The notes under the pieces are model-generated. The model was not told the origin of the DNA. It was given only the letters and a program-made list of their open reading frames with translations, and ran no database searches. 49,210 bases of DNA from Gliomastix tumulicola. Its lineage: Eukaryota > Ascomycota > Sordariomycetes > Hypocreales > Bionectriaceae. The DNA is taken from NCBI GenBank assembly GCA_001599755.1, contig BCHX01000016.1, forward strand, positions 1 through 49,210. The letters run 5' to 3'. Position numbers and translations under genes: made by a program. Positions 1 to 10,270 of this stretch are shown in pieces (the first letter of the stretch is position 1; the number at the start of each line of letters is the position of its first letter).

Positions 1-211
1 ATCCTGACCTCCCCGCCGGAGAGACCTCGGACCACACCCGGCCACGGCCCTGGACGCCTACAGAGCCGTCACGGCAACAAACATCGGCGCCGCGTGCCCG
101 GCCCTGACTTTGTCCATCTCCCCACCCTGCACATCGCTACTGCCCGACGCCTCCGTCGCCGCATCGAGAGACCCGTACAGCGTGGCCGCCTGGAGCTTTG
201 TCAATAGACAT

Positions 212-258
212 CTACACACACACATATGCACGCAGCACACATCACACAGCACACATCG
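212..258. repeat. CA-rich microsatellite in left arm
   Basis: Irregular (CA)n tract. Its counterpart in the right arm is a TG/TA tract at 40998-41060, and the truncated third copy has a longer CA tract at 6243-6358, so this microsatellite belongs to the duplicated unit. Confidence 0.8.
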
Positions 259-1688
259 ACCTGATAGACCACGCTTCAGCTGCTGCACATACATACACAC
301 AGAACAGCCACCTAAACTCTACGCTTTTCAGCTGCCAGAAACACGCCCGAGGAGCACCAGCAGTGAGCGGATGTCCACCGCCTAGTTGCCTCCCATCCGC
401 TCCCCCTGGCCTCGACGTCAGCGCCACCATCCCAGCGCCCCCCCTCGCCTGGCCTAGGCCGCATGCTGCTAGTAGCTGCCCGTCCTGTGTCTGTCTTCGT
501 GTCCATGCGTGTCTATACCAACATCTCCATGCAGACAGCCTTCCCACGCGCTGCGTAGGCTGACCACAATGGCGCACGCCCCTGTCCTCGCTCCGTGGCC
601 CCAGACCAGCCACCAAAAAGCCTACGTCAAGCGGGCCCCCTCCATTTGAAGAGCATTTTGTCTATCCGCTCCATCAGCCTCACGTCCCTCTCACCCCACA
701 CATATATATCCATGCAGAACCACGTAGATCCATCTACAGATAGCCAGAGATGCATCATCGTCCCCGTCAAGGCCCCGTGACCAGTCTCTTGATGAGCCTA
801 CGTAGGAGCCTTCAGAGTGCATCGCCAAGGAACAGCCGTAGCACAACCCCCGCCACGTCGCGTGCCGAGTGCGCCGTCGGTACGCCCCAGGACGTCGTAG
901 GCGAGCGAAGAACGGACTTTGGCCGCATTCCCTTTCCCTCGGCCCTCCAGGGCGAAACAGACAAGGCCCCAGAGACACTGCCATAGGAATACTCCCCCAC
1001 ACACGGCATGACAGACTGCTTTGATCCTCCATGCTGCGATTGAATGGCATGCCGTAGCACGCTGTAGATCTTGACTAGCACGTAAGTCCCTAGAGCTAAG
1101 TGGCACAGTCGCACGAGTCGTCTTCGGAAAGGCCCAAGCCGTGGGCATCATCATGCTTTGTGTCGGATCAGACAGCACACCAGTCTCAGGACGCATCCAT
1201 GGAAGAATGCCAGGCCTAGCCGCCGCTTGCGTCCATAGGACCTCGCCATGAGGATGCGCAAACGTGCCACCGCCCGCTGGAGCCATCAAGATGGGCGAGG
1301 ACAAGGAAGTACCGCGTATTAATGTTGGTATGTCGATATGTCGCTATGATGCACGGGGATGAGTATACGCCGACGGAATCCTATGGCGGCCCAAGGCCCT
1401 TGATTCCATCTCGTTGCCATTTCGGCTCGTGTCCCATGAGCGAATGCAGCTTAGACAACACAATCAACAAGCAGTAGCATACAAGCGAATAACGTAGATG
1501 ATTTTGCTGTGATATCGTCGCGCAGCCTTCTAAGCTTTCTGATCCTCCGTCAAAGACGATGCTCCTTTCAAGGGTTGAAAGATCAAGTATAAGCCCTACG
1601 TTCGGCCTTACCGTATAGAACTTGGGTCAGATCACATATGACGTAACCCACGGTGTGAGGAGGATCATTTGGTAACTCACACTTGGGA

Positions 1689-1889
1689 TTAGTGTCTGTC
1701 AAGAAAGTCCACTGGGTGGTCAGTTAGAAAACAGGCCACACTATATAGATCACCACAAACGACAACCCAGCAGCTGGCACCAGTTCTCGGACAGAGGCCA
1801 GCGCAAGCACCTATCGCGTTGGCCGCCCACCACAACCGGCCTTGTGAAACACTCTCGTCTAACCATTGGACAAGGCCATCAATGACCAC
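1689..1889 (-). pseudogene. Cytochrome b5-like domain fragment, deleted copy
   Basis: The minus-strand reading matches the cytochrome b5-like ORF of the right arm (39216-39509) residue for residue with substitutions, up to the first axial histidine (DHP). There, about 70 bp present on the right are replaced by about 11 bp, which removes the GG of HPGG, the following helix and the second heme histidine, before the shared DRH ending. It cannot bind heme and is a dead relic of the inverted duplication. Confidence 0.65.
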
Positions 1890-2050
1890 TCACTCTTTGG
1901 AGCCTAGCAGAGCTAAGCCCAGCTTTCCACCACCTTCCGGGGGGGACGCCTTTTGTCCTTCTCTTACTCCCCTCCCGGAATGCGGGTGATCTCAGCAGAG
2001 TGGGTAATCGGCCACATCAACTCTACCCTTCGCAGTGGGATGGATATCCA

Positions 2051-2116
2051 GTCGAGTATAGTTCGGTTGAGTATGGCTCGGTCGAGTAGGCTCGGTCGAG
2101 AATGGTTCGGTTGGAC
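2051..2116. repeat. Degenerate 15-bp tandem repeat
   Basis: Copies of a unit like GAGTATGGTTCGGTC, about four, diverged. It is the left-arm counterpart of the cleaner array at 38976-39050. Confidence 0.7.
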
Positions 2117-3105
2117 TGGCGTCGGTTGTTGGGAGGTCGCCACGGTGATATCATCTTTCTTCCCTGCACCGCCCAACGGCTGTTCCATCTCTGCAGACAT
2201 GATGGGGATGAAAAGCTAGCAGCGCCCGTTCTACAAAGGCTCGCATACTCCATTTCCTCCCGCCACCAAGGCATACACTTGTGCTTGTCGCCCGCCGGGC
2301 TCAGAAGGGACTGGCGGATGGAGGTCCGTTACGCCAGCAGCATGTGTCCTTTTGCGCTTGCCGCGTGATGGTGGTAGGCATGCCGGCTACCCGAACCGCC
2401 CCGTTGGGTCAATCCCTATCGACGTCGCCAGCCCGGGAGCCGCGCTGGGAGCGTATCACCCACAGCTGTGTCAGTCTTATCCACCCGCCATCCTCCCACG
2501 ATTTGGCACCCCATCCAAAGCAAGGTAGAAGACGCGGGAGACGACAGCACCGGCCTACGCGACAGACCAGAGTTCAATATGCTACCCATCGAGCTTCATA
2601 CACCCAAGGCCAATAGGAGTCGGGACTATATCCACGCTGCCCGCTCCCCAGCTATGCGGGACGTCGTGACTCTGCCTCCGCTTCTCCACATACGCCGAGA
2701 GGTACCCAAGGAGGGAAAGGACTCACAAGGGCCGGTGCTGTGTAGCCATCATCGCCCGTCCCCGGCCCGCCCGGCCAACGAACCGAGATATCGTCCAACA
2801 GCCACCAGACCTGATCATCACCACATGCCAGCCCTCTTCAGACAGTTTTTCATCCAGCGTAGGGTGTTTGGTCGACTTTCTCCCGGCATTTTCCCNCGCC
2901 CGCCCCGCCATTCCGACGAGTCGATGGACGCGCAGGCCTTCCTTCAGTGGGCAGAATTCCATCGAGTTTCGCTGGCGGCGACGGGCCGCAGACAGACTCG
3001 CTTCTTGTCGGTCTCTGGGTCCGTCGGCGGAGGACATCGCTCTCGACGTCTTCTTCCTGCCACGCGAAGAGGCACCGTACATGCTGTGGGGATCTCCATA
3101 TTGCT

Positions 3106-3342
3106 TCATTGAGGTGATGGAGGCGCCCATCTAGCCCCTCCTCCGCCATCGCTCGCGTGTGTCGGCGGGACGCGTGTCAGCGGGATGAAAGTCGAGGTCG
3201 CATTCGGTAGCCTGTCCAAGGCGAGATCGACCTTGCCACGGCCGGCGTTCAGGTGTTCCGTCATCACTCCTTTCGCCCCCTCCAAGATAGATCGCAGTCG
3301 AAAGCGGAGGCCCACGGGCGATGGCGTCTTGTCTTTGTACAC
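3106..3342 (-). pseudogene. Fragment of the arm-encoded DUF3505-type ORF
   Basis: The minus-strand reading starts MYKDKTPSP and matches the middle part of the 37336-38403 protein over about 75 residues with few changes. The part upstream (zinc finger) is missing because the inverted-repeat homology ends at about 3358. The frame breaks after the shared PPSPQ; further pieces of the same ORF lie at 2723-3149. It is a truncated relic, not a working gene. Confidence 0.6.
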
Positions 3343-3360
3343 CGGCTTGACGGATTCGAT

Positions 3361-4813
3361 TAGGCGGCGGGGGCGCTCGCTCTCAACGCGCTGGAAAGGG
3401 AGGTTGTCGTGTGCTATTCAGTTGACAAAAAGCACCTTGGTTGCGCTAGGTGGGAGGCTCCCAGGAGAGTAGGAGAGGTTCACTGGTCTTGGCGCCGCCG
3501 TCACTCTACAACGTTCCGTCGGCGTGTTGGTGCGGCTGGGCGGTGTCGCCTCCTTCCTTCCTAGGTCTTGTATAGTTAGGATGGGGTAGAGGAGAGAGTA
3601 GCGCGACACGACTTGCCTTGATTCCATGGGGATTCCGCACTTGCTTGATGATACTGGCACTGCCGTTCGATTCGTACGGGAAGGGCGACATGGTCCGGCG
3701 CCTCGTCCGCACGCACAGACGGCAGGCCTACCGGAGCTGCTGTTCCTTTTGAGCCGGGCGCCACCCGTCCTGGGAGGCGTGCCGTCCCGAGACTCGTCGT
3801 AGCAGAGCGCCAACGGGACCGCGGCTCGTTCGCTCGGCGCAGGAGTCTCCTCAAGACGAACCCCTTTTTGGCCGAGTCTGTGGCGTCGCGCCCGGCAACA
3901 AGGAAGACTGCGTAGAGAGCCTCGCAGGGCAAGGTAAATCCAGGGCCGACGACATTTCGGTGGGGGCGGCATCCATCTTGTTGGCGACCAGGGGGCGGAC
4001 CTCTAGACTCTGTTAATGAAGGGACAAGACGGCGCCCACCAAGGGCGACGCACCGCACTACCGGATGCCCAAAGAGCCATGCGCCTTATCTCCATCTTTA
4101 TTCTACGGGGCAGTACAGCCTTGTAGGTCGTCTATGGTTAAGCCTGACGCGTCGGGCGTTGTGTACCGATTGCCTGCCGATATGCCTGCTTTCCCGAGCC
4201 ATGTCATGGTATCGTGCCGTATGCCGCCCACCCGCGTCCGAAGGGTCGGACTGACGCGACGCGGGGGCGAAGCTAGCGTGGGGGAGCCAGGCGAGAAAGG
4301 ACGGGATGATGCCGAGGTTCGCTGCTTTGGGAGGTTGAAAGTGGGCCTGGCGGATTGAACCCGAACATCAGCCGGTACAGCCTCTGTGCAGCCTCTCCGT
4401 GTGTGCCACTTCAAGGCGCTTGATGCCGTCCGAGACCCACTTCGTCGCAATCACCGCCCGGCTGCCGGGCAACGCCTTCTGAGATCAGCTGCCAAGCGCA
4501 CCAGGACCGAGGAGGGAGAGTACCTTGGAGCGTACTGGACACAGCAGCCTAGGGGGCGCCCGGAAGAGGAGAGCTGAAGTCTGGGTAGATTCGCGACGGA
4601 CCGGGATGAATCGGGTTGACAGCCGTCAACGGCCTGCGAGGCCCAGACAGGGCACAATCCTCCTCGGTCCGGCGCATGCCGTACGGCTAGGGCGAGGACG
4701 CATGCAGCATTGTTCCGTCCACCGCGGCGAGCCATTACATCTGTCTTTGTGATGGCCGGCGGTGAGGCGCAAAGGTGGTCGTGCGGGCAGGCCCAGCATA
4801 GCTAGCACGTGCA
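3361..4813. other. Gene-poor spacer
   Basis: GC-rich sequence with overlapping open frames on both strands, of low-complexity arginine/proline-rich composition. I see no recognisable domain, repeat or RNA gene. Confidence 0.5.
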
Positions 4814-4959
4814 TTAGAGTAGAGGCAGCTTATGGGAGGACAGGGACGGACGGACGGCCAGACTCACGGGGTCCTTCAGGGCTACTCTATACCTCTGGCA
4901 GAAAGGGACGGGCGGGACAAGGCGTATATGGGTGAAGGGGGCGAGCAGGGAGAGCTGGC

Positions 4960-5130
4960 TTTCGTGGGAGAGGGCGTAGCAGCAGAGAGGGAGCAGAGGA
5001 GAGGGTTGGAGAGGGAGAGGTAAATGGTGACAGGATGCAGTGAGAGATGAGGGGGATAGCGAAGAAGGCGGGGATAGAGAAGGGGATGAAGAAGGGGATG
5101 GATGATGAAGAGGGGGATGGCGAAGAATCA
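4960..5130. repeat. Polypurine (GA-rich) tract
   Basis: The plus strand is almost pure purine with loosely repeated units such as aggggatgaaga. The strand asymmetry makes the open frames of this interval (Ser/Pro/Leu-rich on the minus strand) artefacts. Such tracts can adopt triplex (H-DNA) structure, which is general knowledge and not shown here. Confidence 0.75.
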
Positions 5131-5507
5131 CAAGTGAAGGTAGGCCAAGTACAGAGAGAAGGGAACAGACACACAAGGCGTCGGGAGGCTATATAGCGAG
5201 GGACGACCGGGAGGGATGCAGCCGGCGTGGGTGTGGCCAAAGGGAGAGGAATCATGCAGGGGGAGAATCATGGAGGGGATGTGGTGGAGAGGCTCGACGG
5301 AGAGCCGGCCATGCAGGGCAAGACGGCGGCGCAGGGGATCTTTCTGGAACAAGAGAGGGCGGCCGGGGTAAGAGTAGGGGGACAGAGCGAGTACGTTGAC
5401 GGCTCGTGCAAGGTAGGACGCCCGGTGGACGGGGGTCAGCCAGGGTCAGGTCAAGCGAAGTCAGGGTGGATGGAAGCCAAGGCAGCCTGTGGACTGTACT
5501 AAGCCAG

Positions 5508-5945
5508 GGGCCCTGGCTTGGCTTCCAGGGGCCCTAGATTCGTTCGATCGACTGGCGTCTTGACTTTACAAGGGCCCTGGCTTCGTTCCGTTGTTGGGTG
5601 CACCCGGCTGCAGGGGCCCTTGCATGGTGTAGCTGAGGAGGATTCTGACCTTGCAGGGGCCCTGGCTCAGGTCGGTCGTCCCGGGCAGGGGCCCTTGTCT
5701 GTCGGAAGCGGCTGATGGATAGACGTATATGGGCCCCGGACTAGATTCATCAACTAGCTTTTCGGCTGGCAGGGACCCTTGCTCAGTGTATGCGAAGAGG
5801 ATTCTGGCCTTGCAGGGGCCCTGGCTCAGATTGGCCGTCTTGGGCAGGGACCCTTGTCTAGCATGGTCGGTCGGTGCCAGGGCCAGCATGGGCCCCAGCT
5901 TAGCGCAGTCCACCAGTCTCTTGGCCAGCATGGGCCCTGGCGAAC
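5508..5945. repeat. GGGNCCC palindrome minisatellite, left array
   Basis: About a dozen copies of a core such as CAGGGGCCCTGGCT recur every 20-45 bp with variable spacers; the central GGGSCCC is self-complementary. The same core recurs in inverse context at 41650-42270. Open frames through this region are products of the repeat. Confidence 0.85.
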
Positions 5946-5949
5946 CTTA

Positions 5950-6358
5950 CTTCACCAGCATCCTACGCCCACGCCTCGCTCGCCCCCGTCATCGCCCACG
6001 CAGCACGCCTGCGACACCCTACCCACCCTGCACTCCCGGTCGCTCGCTGTCCTGATCTCACCCCCTGAGACGCCCCGGACCATCCCCGGCCACCCCCATC
6101 GAAGCCTGCACGCTGAGTGCCTTAGCCCTGACTTCGTCCTTCGTCCTTCGTCGCTGCCTGCCTACCGTCGAGGAACCGGCTGGTACCTAGCCTCGTGGAG
6201 AGGCGCGTACGGCGTGGCCACTTGGGGCCCTGTAGCATCTAGGCACACACCACACATACCACACACTTCGACCACACACACCACACACACCACACACTTC
6301 GACTACACACACCACACGCACACGCACACGCACACACCACACCACACACACACGCACG
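5950..6358. repeat. Truncated third copy of the arm's outer end
   Basis: After the minisatellite comes a diverged version of bases 1-260: cctgatctcaccccctgaga corresponds to atcctgacctccccgccgga, then a shared ccctgacttcgtcc stretch, a shared cgtacggcgtggcc stretch, and a CA microsatellite (6243-6358). The same order (minisatellite, this block, CA tract) is found running leftward from 42270. The copy ends where an LTR-like element starts at 6359. Confidence 0.65.
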
Positions 6359-6510
6359 TATCACGAAGTCAGCTGGCCTGGGGTTTGTACAGTAGTGGAG
6401 GCCCATCCTACTACGCCACTTGGGCAAAAGATTGGGCCTTGATCGATGACTGAGAAATCAAGGGTGTGCCTATAACGCTAATAAGGGCTACGCGTGACCA
6501 AGCCGTAACA
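6359..6510 (-). mobile_element. Solo-LTR-like element, copy 1
   Basis: Read on the minus strand, this 152-bp element begins TGTTACGG and ends CGTGATA and aligns over its whole length with 42473-42623 and 47225-47376. The usual terminal CA is TA here, a C-to-T type change. The flanking 5-mers (gcacg and tagtg) do not match, so either the target-site duplication has decayed or the left flank was rearranged together with the adjoining CA tract. Confidence 0.75.
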
Positions 6511-7487
6511 TAGTGCCGGCCCGCGCAATCACCTTCCAAGGGGAAAGAGATGACCAGGTAGAATCCGATTTTGAACGCCACTGTAGGTGTAATTGATGAC
6601 GCATTGCTGGCGACTGGTCACTAGTAGCATGTCCTTCCTCTTCCTGTTACCCCGCATCCGCTGCCTCCGGCTTCTCTCCATCTTGACGCCCATCTTCCGG
6701 CTCGAAAGCCTGGCCCGATCAGATGTGCTCCTGCGGCTCTTTGGACCGTGGTAGAGTGGGGGTTGCGACGTCCCCGTCATTTGGACGTCCTGCGGGCGAC
6801 GGATTGGTTACAACGAACAGCCTGTCACGAGGTCTCCCTGAAGTGGTCATTCGACTCGGATTGACTACTGTAGTTCCGACTCATGTTCAATAGCCCAGCA
6901 TGTAGCGTAGTAGTATTGAGCAAGACTCGTCCCCGTGCGGCAAGGGGAGCAGACGGGTACGGTTACCGTTAGTCGCTACCACGCGGCTGCTGAACACCGG
7001 CCTAGGGAATCTCGGGAAGCCTCTATCATCGCGTAGTTTGGGCTTGGGCCGTACCTTGTCATGGACGCAAACACTATACTGCGCAAGCCAGCTCACCCAG
7101 GCATCTAACGAACATTTCTTGCTCATGCCCATCGGTCACGTGATCTAATGCAGGAGAGCCGGATGGGTCGGGGGCCATGGGAGGCGGCAGACTCTACCAG
7201 GACACGTCTTGCGATTTTAGCGCAGCGTTGATTAGACTACACTGGGCGGCTCTCATACTCTGGAATCCGTTATGACTAAAATCACTCTATTCCTTCATTT
7301 GCCCATCAGAGCATGGCATATCTTTCGTGTTCCGTCACCCCCTCAACGAGCTGGCCGTAGACCCTTTCCTGTAGCTAACCCTAGTGTCTCGGGCGAAGCT
7401 GTAAGCGGATAGCTTTGAAATACCACCGCCTTTTTGAGATGTCCCTGAACTGGTCGTCTAGCTGGGGGTAAGAGGCCACCAGCATGC
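6511..7487. other. Intergenic region
   Basis: Only short, unconvincing open frames occur (for example the minus-strand frame 6887-7132). Nothing recognised. Confidence 0.45.
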
Positions 7488-8345
7488 TCACATGGGCTGG
7501 AACATAGGCGGTAACTGGGTTGTGAGCTCATACATTCGCTCAAACTTCTCCTGGAGATCCACAACAGCCTTCTTGGTCCTACACTTATGGTCAGCACGGC
7601 TCTTAGCTCTTGGACTGTGGCCGACATACTCCTTTATCTGCTCCCACGACTGGCACTTGTTGGCTTCCGAAGCCTGTAGCAGAGGCTCAAAGTGGTCAAG
7701 TCTAGTTTGAAGACTTGCGTGAGAGGCTTTTTGGGTCGCAAGATCGTTGCGGACATTTTGGACTCTGCTTCTTCTGTCAGCATGACACTGGCCATGCGAG
7801 CATGTGCTACTACTCACAGGTCCACGAGCGCCCGCACTCTGTCGCCACTCGTTAGCGAAATCAGGATAGACCAAACATAAGAATACGTACTCTTTTGCTA
7901 GCTCGGTCAAACGAAGGTCATCTTTGCCTCCTCTGCATCGTCTTAGTCAGTATCTTACCATCTAGGTCAAAAGTGCCACTTACGGCGTGTTGAAGGCTTC
8001 GGCGAAATTGGGCAGGAGAGGATGGCTGCGAGCTGGCTTATGCTGGCCTTGCTCGGATGTCGCGATGTCTGTTGCCGATCGTAGTTGAGGCAAGGAACGG
8101 TAGGGTTGAGTCGCGTACAGAGGCTGTGGAGGCTGCGGAGGTTGTGGAGGCTGTTGAGGCTGCTCGGGTGGGTGCGGTGGTTGCGCCTGATAGGCTGCTT
8201 GCGCTTGGAAGGGTGCTGGGTAGGGTTGGTAGGGCGCTGCCTGGAACGGCTGCTGCGGTGCTGCTGGTGCTGTCTGAAAAGGCAGGGTCGGCCGCTGGGG
8301 GATCTGTTGGTAGAGCCTCCCCGCGTCCATACTCTGCTGGTTCAT
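7488..8345 (-). CDS. Gln/Pro-rich protein with C-terminal coiled coil (4 exons)
   Basis: No family recognised. Exons on the minus strand are 8345-7984, 7932-7891, 7838-7818 and 7764-7488; the introns of 51, 52 and 53 nt start GTAAGT, GTACGT and GTGAGT, carry CTGAC or CTAAC branch sites and end CAG. The join keeps one frame and gives 233 residues. The first 100 residues are rich in Gln, Pro and Ala, with short PQPPQPPQ tracts, typical of a disordered or activation-like segment. The C-terminal half is helical and charged and looks like a coiled coil. Ending at MFQPM before TGA, it appears complete. A nuclear or scaffold role is possible but cannot be read from sequence. Confidence 0.72.
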
Positions 8346-8780
8346 GTTGCAGGGTTGATGGAGATACTTTGCTGTTGACTGGAGGGCTGGATGGACTGGG
8401 TATTTTTCCTGTTGGGAATGCGTGAATATGGATGGTTATGGCATGGTGGCAGGCGGCATGGTCAACAGAAATAGTTGAACAAACGCTCTAGCTACTGCGA
8501 CTATAGGGGCTAGATTTGGACAGCTTGAAGAGGACGTGCGTGCGACTTTCTGAATGTGCCTCGCAGGTGGCAAGATGACATCATGCGTCCATTAGCCGCC
8601 GCCGAGGCCGTGCTCTGGCTCAACGCACTTTGGCTCCGGACCTGTGACCGAAGGTTAAGCTTTTGGCTAGATCTGGCTCCTGCTCGTATAATCATGTGGG
8701 CCTGCCATCGCTTTCTGCCCTCGATCCGAGAGGGCTAGGCATGGGCTTGCCACTCCCACGCCAACGAGGGTGGCCGTTAG
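8346..8780. other. Upstream region of the Gln/Pro-rich gene
   Basis: Likely holds the promoter of the minus-strand gene ending at 7488. No convincing coding frame or clear core element seen. Confidence 0.4.
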
Positions 8781-8781
8781 T

Positions 8782-8900
8782 TCGATCATTTCGATCACTT
8801 TCGATCACTTTCGATCATTTTCAATCATTTTCAATCATTTTCAATCATTTTCAATCATTTTCAATCATTTTCAATCATTTTTCAATCATTTTCAACCATT
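8782..8900. repeat. 10-bp tandem repeat (TCAATCATTT)n
   Basis: About 12 head-to-tail copies. The first few units read TCGATCACTT or TCGATCATTT and the later ones TCAATCATTT, so the array grades from one variant to another. No gene crosses it. Confidence 0.92.
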
Positions 8901-9397
8901 CCCAGTCAACTAGTTTCCGGAAGATCACTACGTGGGTGGCGTGGGCGTGGGCATCGCATTGAATCGACCGTGCCGTCACTGCTTTCACCCCACCGGTTCA
9001 AGTAATTGCCACCTACTGCTGCGGTAGGATAGAAAGCCTTGAGAAATGGAGTATGGAAGCATACGTGCATCCACGCCGATACCTGACACGCCCGACTTGC
9101 ATCTGACGCGCGGCTAGATTTAAAAGACCTTGCACCTCTGTTCATGCTTGCGCTTCTGAGCGCATCTTTTACTCCAGGCGAGAGGAGCAAGGGCAAGTGG
9201 CCAACGCTTGATCTTTGGGGTGTTTTGGACCGCACCACCCCGTAAGGATCGTCGCAGTTTGTTTTTATCGCAGTTCCCGTCACCGAAAAGAGTCTATTCT
9301 TAGACGTAAACGCACCCGGCCATTGCTTCGAATTGCCTTCCCGCTCGAACGTCGCGAAGAAACCGGATAATAAATTGCAAACACAATCACCAGACGC
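8901..9397. other. Intergenic region upstream of 9398
   Basis: Contains an AT-rich patch (ggataataaattg, about 9364) roughly 30 bp upstream of the ATG at 9398, a possible TATA-like element or leader. No gene recognised. Confidence 0.4.
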
Positions 9398-10270
9398 ATG
9401 ACACCACAGCCAGGACGACAGCGCCGGAGGTCCCGGCACCAACAGGCGTCAGAGAACCGCCCTCCAGCTGATGCCGGCCAATCGAATCGGGCGGCGTCGA
9501 AACTGCCGCCGCCTGTGAGAAGAAGCGCCCGGCAGCGGCGCATGAGGGAGCAGCTGAGCGTCGGTCCCTACGAATCCATCAATACCACCCCCAACGTTGC
9601 GACGGTGGAGCCCCAGAAAACAGACCTGATGCGAGAGGAAGTGTGGAACCCTGCGGGGCCGGCCTGTCGGAACGGTGATGGGTCCGGAGCCCCCACCCAC
9701 CCGGCCGAGGCTAATATCATCGTTCAACCCGAGCCGGAGAGCTTCACAGAAAGGGGTCAGAGCGAGCAAGAGGCATTACACCAAGGGGGAGGGCAGGGAG
9801 TAGTGACGTGGGAACAACTAAACGCTTCATGCGGGGCTACGAGTAACGGCAATGTTGTGGTTTCAGAGACACCAGCTGGCTCGACCCAGTCAGTGCCAAG
9901 TGATCCGTTTTTGGGAGCGCCCCAACAGGTCGCGCCCTCCTTCGAAACGGCGTCCTGGATGGACACTAGCTTCGCCGGAGACTCCGTCAGCAGAATGGGT
10001 TGGGACGACGGCACGCAACAGGAGAGCCAGGTGGAGGGGACCGCGTCGACCATGCCGGGGACGAGTGAACCTGCGCCCATCCCAGCACCTATCTCGACGC
10101 CTGGCCTAGCCCCATACACCCGAGGCGCATCTCTTGCTCCAGCCCAGGAAGCCTGGAAAAAGCTGGCTGACGAATGCATCGCCTTGATGGACCGCTTACG
10201 AGCCATCGGTAAAGATGATAGGAAGCGAAGGCTGCCTACCGGACTCGGAGATTGGAGCCCTCCTACATAG
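9398..10270 (+). CDS. Hypothetical disordered protein, 290 aa
   Basis: Uninterrupted frame of 290 codons from ATG to TAG. The N-terminal 50 residues are strongly basic (Arg-rich RRR and RRSARQRR clusters, which could be nuclear localisation or DNA-binding segments). Residues 60-230 are rich in Gly, Pro, Ser, Thr, Glu and Gln and look disordered. The last 40 residues form a short amphipathic helix (AWKKLADECIALMDRLRAIG) followed by a basic stretch. No known domain is recognised. Length, codon pattern and the helix make it a probable gene of unknown role; a single-exon model is the simplest. Confidence 0.6.
   Translation: MTPQPGRQRRRSRHQQASENRPPADAGQSNRAASKLPPPVRRSARQRRMREQLSVGPYESINTTPNVATVEPQKTDLMREEVWNPAGPACRNGDGSGAPTHPAEANIIVQPEPESFTERGQSEQEALHQGGGQGVVTWEQLNASCGATSNGNVVVSETPAGSTQSVPSDPFLGAPQQVAPSFETASWMDTSFAGDSVSRMGWDDGTQQESQVEGTASTMPGTSEPAPIPAPISTPGLAPYTRGASLAPAQEAWKKLADECIALMDRLRAIGKDDRKRRLPTGLGDWSPPT

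Larger units (their letters stand above)
1..3360. repeat. Left arm of large inverted repeat
   Basis: This block is the reverse complement of 37727-41500. Landmarks pair in order: bases 1-60 match the reverse complement of 41441-41500 with 3 mismatches; the cytochrome b5 fragment (1689-1889) pairs with 39216-39509; a degenerate 15-bp repeat (2051-2116) pairs with 38976-39050; the minus-strand reading MYKDKTPSP at 3342 pairs with the same peptide near 37741. Homology stops at about 3358, just after the shared cgaatccg. The left copy is about 0.4 kb shorter through several deletions. It begins at or beyond the window edge. No intact gene is seen inside; short open frames here are remnants. A segmental duplication or a large composite mobile element would both fit. 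Confidence 0.88.

Noticed and set aside
798..1304. 168-codon minus-strand ORF in the left arm
   Set aside because: The corresponding right-arm sequence does not keep the frame, and the reading is low in structure.
6239..6427. Cys/Val-rich minus-strand ORF resembling a small secreted Cys-rich protein
   Set aside because: It is a translation of the CA microsatellite.
8782..8900. CRISPR-like regular array
   Set aside because: 10-bp head-to-tail units without spacers, in a eukaryotic context; a satellite.
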